Below, one piece after another: positions 14,218-17,965 of a DNA stretch of 17,965 nucleotides. The DNA comes from Rickettsiales bacterium UBA4270. Its GTDB lineage: Bacteria > Pseudomonadota > Alphaproteobacteria > Rickettsiales > Deianiraeaceae. The translations under genes and the position numbers were made by a program. Under the pieces are notes generated by a model. That model had not been told where the DNA came from and did not search any database. It saw only the letters and a list, made by a program, of their open reading frames with translations. The stretch's first letter is position 1. Each line of letters opens with the position of its first letter. Where the stretch lies: NCBI GenBank assembly GCA_002395105.1, contig DGWA01000009.1, forward strand, positions 1 through 17,965, read 5' to 3'.

Positions 14218-16092
14218 TTATATTTGTTTTTCTATTAAATTTAAAATTCTTTTTACTGTTAAATTTGAATTATCTAGGCGCTCACCTTGCGCTATACAAG
14301 CCAAGTCATTTATTATAAAAACTAGATCTTCGCCTTTTAAATTTGTACAATTATTGTTATTATTTTTTAATAATTGATTAGCCATTTGAACAAGCTTATG
14401 TTTAGGATTTATCTCAAGGATCTTTAAACTTCTTTTTTTGAGTTGTTTTTGTGCGACCAAATAATCTTCCATTCTGCTATCCATCGTACCAGGCGCGACC
14501 GACAGACAACTTGGGCTATCTATTAATTTTGTTGTAATTTTTACTGCAGATACCTTACCTTGCAATATTTTCATAAAGTTGTCAATCATTGTTTTTTCCT
14601 CCTTCGAACTATCATCAGTCTTGTTTTTATTTTTATCATCATCTTGCTTGTTTAAATCTTTCAAGTCTATATCGGCGCGCGTAATTGATTTTAAATCTTT
14701 ACCTTTATGATCATGAATAACACTTGTCCAAAAGCTATCAACTACATCTGTAAATAATATCACTTCAATATTGTTTTTTATAAATACTTCCATTTCAGGA
14801 GATGACATCATTTCGTCTATATTTTCACCTGTAAAAAAGTAAATTTCCTTTTGATTTTCTTTCATTCCAGCTATATATTCATCAAAACTAACTAATTTAT
14901 CTTTTGATTTACTTGTATAAAATCTAGTTATTTTCATTAAAGTTTCACGGTCGACAATACTTTCACAAAGACCTTCTTTTAAGACTGGACCAAAGTTTTT
15001 CCAGAATTCGTTATACTGTTCTGGTTCTTTTTCTGCTTTTGTTTCCAATTCACTTAGTATTTTTTTTACTAAATTGTCTCTTATTTTTGACAAAATCTTA
15101 TTATCTTGTAATGTTTCACGGCTCATGTTAAGAGGTAGATCATTGCTGTCTACTATTCCATATACAAAACGTAAGTAATGAGGTATTATATCTATGTCTT
15201 TCTCGCTTATAAATACATGACGTACGTACAATTTTATTCTTGTCAACATATCAGGATGGTACAAATCAAATGGTTTTGTACTTGGTATAAAAAGTAAATT
15301 AGTAAATTCTAAATTTCCTTCAACTTTATTATGCATAATCATAAATGGTTTACTTGGCATATGACAAAGTGAATGGAAAAAATTTTCATATTGTTCTTCT
15401 GTGATTTCATTTTTTTGGCGCATCCATAATGCTTTTTCACTATTAATTTGCGTTGTTTCGCTGTCTACTTGTAAAGATATTGGAAAAGAGATGTGATTTG
15501 AATATGTTTTTATTATATTTTCTACTTTAAATTGATTTAAATAATCTTCTTGAATTTCTTCTTTTATATATACTTTTACTTCTGTTCCATATTGAATATC
15601 CTCTTTTAATGTTTTTATTTCGAAACCATCTACCCCATTTGATGTCCAGAGTAAACTTTTCTCTCCATTTTTGCCACGACGTCTAGTTTTTACCTCGACT
15701 TTATCACTTACCATAAAGCACGAATAAAAGCCAACACCAAATTGTCCTATTAATTCATTTGCCGTTGTTTTGCTATTTTCTATTTTATTTAAAAAATCTT
15801 CAGTTCCACTTTTTGCTATTGTCCCAAGATGGTTTATTAGTTCATTTTCTGTCATTCCAATACCATTGTCTTTGACAGATATGTATTTTTCTTTTTTATT
15901 CAAAATAATTTCAATTTTTGATTGAAGTTCATTTTCACCTTCACATTCACCAGTTTCTATTAAATATCTTGCTTTTTCGCAAGCGTCAGAAGCATTTGAT
16001 ATAAGTTCTCTCAAAAAGATATCTTTGTTTGTATATATAGAATGAATTACAAGTCTTAAAACTTTTGAAACATCAGCGCTAAAATCATGCAT
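14218..16092 (-). CDS. htpG: Molecular chaperone HtpG (Hsp90)
   Basis: ATP-driven Hsp90 chaperone, 624 residues, full length. The N-terminal GHKL ATPase shows RELISNASDA (28-37, with catalytic E29 and N33), VKDNGIGM (73-80, D75) and ELIGQFGVGFYS (113-124, glycine-rich lid). The middle domain has LYVRHVFI and the catalytic-loop stretch GIVDSNDLPLNMSRETLQ. The C-terminal dimerisation region includes SCLSVAPGTMDSRMEDYL and the ILEINPKHKL motif. A charged linker rich in Asp and Lys (KQDDDKNKNKTDDSSKEEK) precedes the C-terminal domain. Start ATG at 16092, no Shine-Dalgarno. It is followed by the HU gene. A CTTGAAA at 16155-16149 resembles a heat-shock -35, but no matching -10 is visible. Confidence 0.97.
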   Translation of the reverse strand: MHDFSADVSKVLRLVIHSIYTNKDIFLRELISNASDACEKARYLIETGECEGENELQSKIEIILNKKEKYISVKDNGIGMTENELINHLGTIAKSGTEDFLNKIENSKTTANELIGQFGVGFYSCFMVSDKVEVKTRRRGKNGEKSLLWTSNGVDGFEIKTLKEDIQYGTEVKVYIKEEIQEDYLNQFKVENIIKTYSNHISFPISLQVDSETTQINSEKALWMRQKNEITEEQYENFFHSLCHMPSKPFMIMHNKVEGNLEFTNLLFIPSTKPFDLYHPDMLTRIKLYVRHVFISEKDIDIIPHYLRFVYGIVDSNDLPLNMSRETLQDNKILSKIRDNLVKKILSELETKAEKEPEQYNEFWKNFGPVLKEGLCESIVDRETLMKITRFYTSKSKDKLVSFDEYIAGMKENQKEIYFFTGENIDEMMSSPEMEVFIKNNIEVILFTDVVDSFWTSVIHDHKGKDLKSITRADIDLKDLNKQDDDKNKNKTDDSSKEEKTMIDNFMKILQGKVSAVKITTKLIDSPSCLSVAPGTMDSRMEDYLVAQKQLKKRSLKILEINPKHKLVQMANQLLKNNNNNCTNLKGEDLVFIINDLACIAQGERLDNSNLTVKRILNLIEKQI

Positions 16093-16171
16093 ATACTAAA
16101 AATAAAAACTACCATAATCAATAATAAAGATAATTTTTTTTTTGTTTTTTTCAAGTGCATATAGTACTTTA

Positions 16172-17581
16172 TTAAAGCACAACACATTCTACCATAAGTA
16201 TTATTAAAGCCATTGCTAAGAATATAATATAGAAATATATGTAATTTCCATATAACATGTTTGATATTTTTTCAGCAATTCCTAATGAAGTAGAGCTTAC
16301 CGTTTGTAAGTTGAAAGTTTTAAAAAAATCCATTACTATTGTTTTGTTTATTGAGTAAGCAACTTTCATTGCGCTTATTATTTTAGTAAAAAAATGTGAA
16401 TACATTTTGGTTGTTAAAATATTTGGCTGATCGACATTTTTAAAGACAAAAGAGCTGATTAAGGAAATGGAAAAAATACATATATATGTTAATGCTTTAG
16501 AAAAAGTCAAATGTATGGAAGATTTATAAATTTTTAAAAAAGATAAAATCATTAATACGGTAATTATTGGAATTGAAATCATTATTTGCATATTTATGCT
16601 ATGAATATTACTGGATTTTATTTTAGTTTTTTGATTTAACATTGATTTTATAAAAACACCAAATAACCAAAATGGTAAAACAAAAACAGCAATATTTAAA
16701 TATTTAGTCTCTGGCTTGAATAACAAAAAATTATTTATGAAATTTAAAATAAAAGTAATTATTATAATCACAAATGTGTAAAAATAACATTTATTAACAG
16801 AGATATATTGTTTGATTTCGCTAATATAATATTTTAAAGCTCTATTTGGAGTATATAAAGTAAAAGATACCAATGTTGTTGTTATTGTGATAAACCACAA
16901 TGGTAGATATTGGAGTGTTCTTGTTTGCGCTAAAAATAGAATTTGAAGACCGTAAAAATATATAATTATTTGAGAAAATATTGTTTTTAAGTTTTTACAA
17001 AATGCTAAACATATTGCGCTGTATAACGATATTGCTGTGCCTAAAATTACAAATGAATAATTTGAAAATGTATTTATAAGATTATTAAAAATAAGTAAAG
17101 AGATATACATTGGAGTTATAAATGTAATTATTTTAATTGTTGGCCTTGATATTGAAAATAAACGAATCATTCTTTCAGAGAAAGGAACAAAACCACACAT
17201 CATTACAACAGATATAAGCATGACTATTTCACTAGCGATTTTAACATGCATATTTAATTTTGTAAGTTTTGCTCTGTTTATCATTCTGAATATATAAGAA
17301 CTATCAAGATTTTGTATCGCAAGCATCATTAGTCCGGTTGATACAATAGAAATATACAAGACATTAAGTAGTTTAAGTTTTTTATTGTGCGCGATTTCAC
17401 AAAGTATACTAAGTATTGCTGATAATTCAATACATAAAGTAGGATTATTTTCTTTATACAAAAGCCATAAAATGCACAAATTTATTATTACTGCCGGAAT
17501 ATATCTTTTTTTTAAAAAAAAAGAATGTAATAAACAGAAAAAAATTAACCAATCATACTTTATGATAGCGCTTACAAGCAT
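16172..17581 (-). CDS. Diverged NuoL/NuoN/MrpD-like membrane subunit
   Basis: 469 residues with about 12-14 hydrophobic helices. The region GFVPFSERMIRLFSISRPTIKIITFITP (130-157) recalls the LPFHxWLPDAHxxAPTPVSALL segment of proton-conducting antiporter subunits, and CKNLKTIFSQIIIYFYGLQILFLA (195-218, K199) recalls QxDLKRxLAYSSISHxG with its conserved lysine. The end carries a mixed amphipathic stretch and a last helix (YIYFYIIFLAMALIILMV), as NuoL and MrpD do. Identity is low: the WLPDA part is lost and the usual glutamate of the channel is not obvious, so function may have changed. No other complex I or Mrp gene is next to it here. It is placed 54 bp after the unknown gene at the window end and 79 bp before htpG. 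An unrelated multipass protein is the main alternative. Confidence 0.5.
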   Translation of the reverse strand: MLVSAIIKYDWLIFFCLLHSFFLKKRYIPAVIINLCILWLLYKENNPTLCIELSAILSILCEIAHNKKLKLLNVLYISIVSTGLMMLAIQNLDSSYIFRMINRAKLTKLNMHVKIASEIVMLISVVMMCGFVPFSERMIRLFSISRPTIKIITFITPMYISLLIFNNLINTFSNYSFVILGTAISLYSAICLAFCKNLKTIFSQIIIYFYGLQILFLAQTRTLQYLPLWFITITTTLVSFTLYTPNRALKYYISEIKQYISVNKCYFYTFVIIIITFILNFINNFLLFKPETKYLNIAVFVLPFWLFGVFIKSMLNQKTKIKSSNIHSINMQIMISIPIITVLMILSFLKIYKSSIHLTFSKALTYICIFSISLISSFVFKNVDQPNILTTKMYSHFFTKIISAMKVAYSINKTIVMDFFKTFNLQTVSSTSLGIAEKISNMLYGNYIYFYIIFLAMALIILMVECVVL

Positions 17582-17635
17582 AAATACTATGTGCGAGTAT
17601 TTTTTTTTATTTTCAAGGATTTTATATTAAAATAA

Positions 17636-17965
17636 TTAATATCTTCTTCGACTTCCTATTTCACTATTATAAGAATATAGATTTAATCTTACACCTTCTC
17701 CATCTAGCGTTTGGTCGACTTTGTTAAACAATTCCATTGCAAAATTGTGTATTTCACTAGCGTCTTCAAGTGTTACAGAACTCAAATTTTTATTAAAATT
17801 TCTAATTCTTGCTTTAAGATTGTAGCTGAATAAATTATTTTGATCTTTGCCAAGTATTTCATTAAGTTCTTCATATATTTGAAAAAAGATTCTAATGTTT
17901 TGTTCTTTTAAATTGTTTTTTTCTTTTTCTTTGCCAAGTATTTCATTAAGTTCTTGTTTATTACT
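17636..17965 (-). CDS. C-terminal part of an unknown protein, cut by the window edge
   Basis: An open frame enters from the window end and stops with TAA at 17638-17636; 109 residues are visible. It contains two copies of ELNEILGK separated by exactly 28 residues, in a Glu/Lys/Asn-rich helical context, followed by a different C-terminal part (NLKARIRNFNK, HNFAMELFNKVDQTL, GSRRRY at the end). I recognise no family. There is no membrane segment in this part. The N-terminus and start lie outside the window, so total length and domain content are unknown. It may be a repeat-bearing coiled-coil protein. Confidence 0.65.
   Translation of the reverse strand, partial: SNKQELNEILGKEKEKNNLKEQNIRIFFQIYEELNEILGKDQNNLFSYNLKARIRNFNKNLSSVTLEDASEIHNFAMELFNKVDQTLDGEGVRLNLYSYNSEIGSRRRY
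17844..17955. repeat. 28-bp direct repeat with 84-bp period
   Basis: An identical stretch of about 28 bp begins at 17844 and again at 17928, each encoding ELNEILGK on the minus strand. The 84-bp period is 28 codons, so the repeat is in frame; more copies may lie beyond the window. Confidence 0.85.

Noticed and set aside
16093..16171. A heat-shock (sigma-32) promoter for htpG, based on CTTGAAA at 16155-16149.
   Set aside because: No C-rich -10 follows at a suitable distance, and the same CTTGAAA also occurs before the unrelated gene at 17581, so the match is likely chance in this AT-rich DNA.
16138..16190. A terminator hairpin at the end of the antiporter-like gene (GTGCTTT/AAAGTAC).
   Set aside because: It overlaps the stop codon, has a G:U and a three-base loop, and no T-run follows it.

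Overview
The window looks like a piece of a reduced, strongly AT-rich alphaproteobacterial chromosome, most likely from an obligate intracellular lineage of the Rickettsiales/Holosporales kind. Support comes from a DUF2610 protein (a family I associate mainly with Rickettsia, Wolbachia and relatives), a GluRS2-type glutamyl-tRNA synthetase, alphaproteobacterial-style tRNA-Lys and tRNA-fMet, very short spacers, convergent genes that touch or overlap, and several proteins cut down to their catalytic parts. Coding uses TAA, TAG and TGA as stops, and Trp is TGG. No rRNA, CRISPR array, insertion sequence or phage module is visible.

Layout. 1-1006: a SAM methyltransferase split between reading frames at a homopolymer. 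1149-2582 (+): a RelA/SpoT homologue lacking its C-terminal regulatory half, overlapping tail to tail with a LysE-family exporter (-). 3326-4720 (+): an AGCS sodium:alanine/glycine symporter. 4729-5241 (-): an unknown coiled-coil protein. 5342-7013 (-): a cluster of rpsU (extended bS21), an ICMT/PEMT-like membrane protein and maf. 7145-7486 (+): a small unrecognised protein. 7495-8229 (-): atpB standing alone, with the DUF2610 gene (8310-8903) upstream on the same strand. 9021-9406: tRNA-Lys and initiator tRNA, followed by two uncharacterised ORFs (+). 10269-17965 (-): recG, gltX, a HU gene with a clear intrinsic terminator, htpG, a NuoL/N/MrpD-like membrane protein, and the cut-off end of an unknown gene.

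The genes serve translation (two tRNAs, bS21, GluRS), stress and nucleoid functions (RSH, HtpG, HU, RecG, Maf), energy (F0 subunit a, antiporter-like subunit) and amino-acid traffic (AGCS, LysE). I do not see a clearly new multi-gene system. The most interesting signals concern gene expression and reduction. No start has a Shine-Dalgarno sequence, and several promoter-like -35 boxes sit about 28-35 nt from the start codon, suggesting near-leaderless mRNAs. bS21 carries a long C-terminal extension. Both tRNAs have unusual bases at conserved positions. GluRS and RSH have each lost a C-terminal region that normally contacts tRNA or the ribosome.
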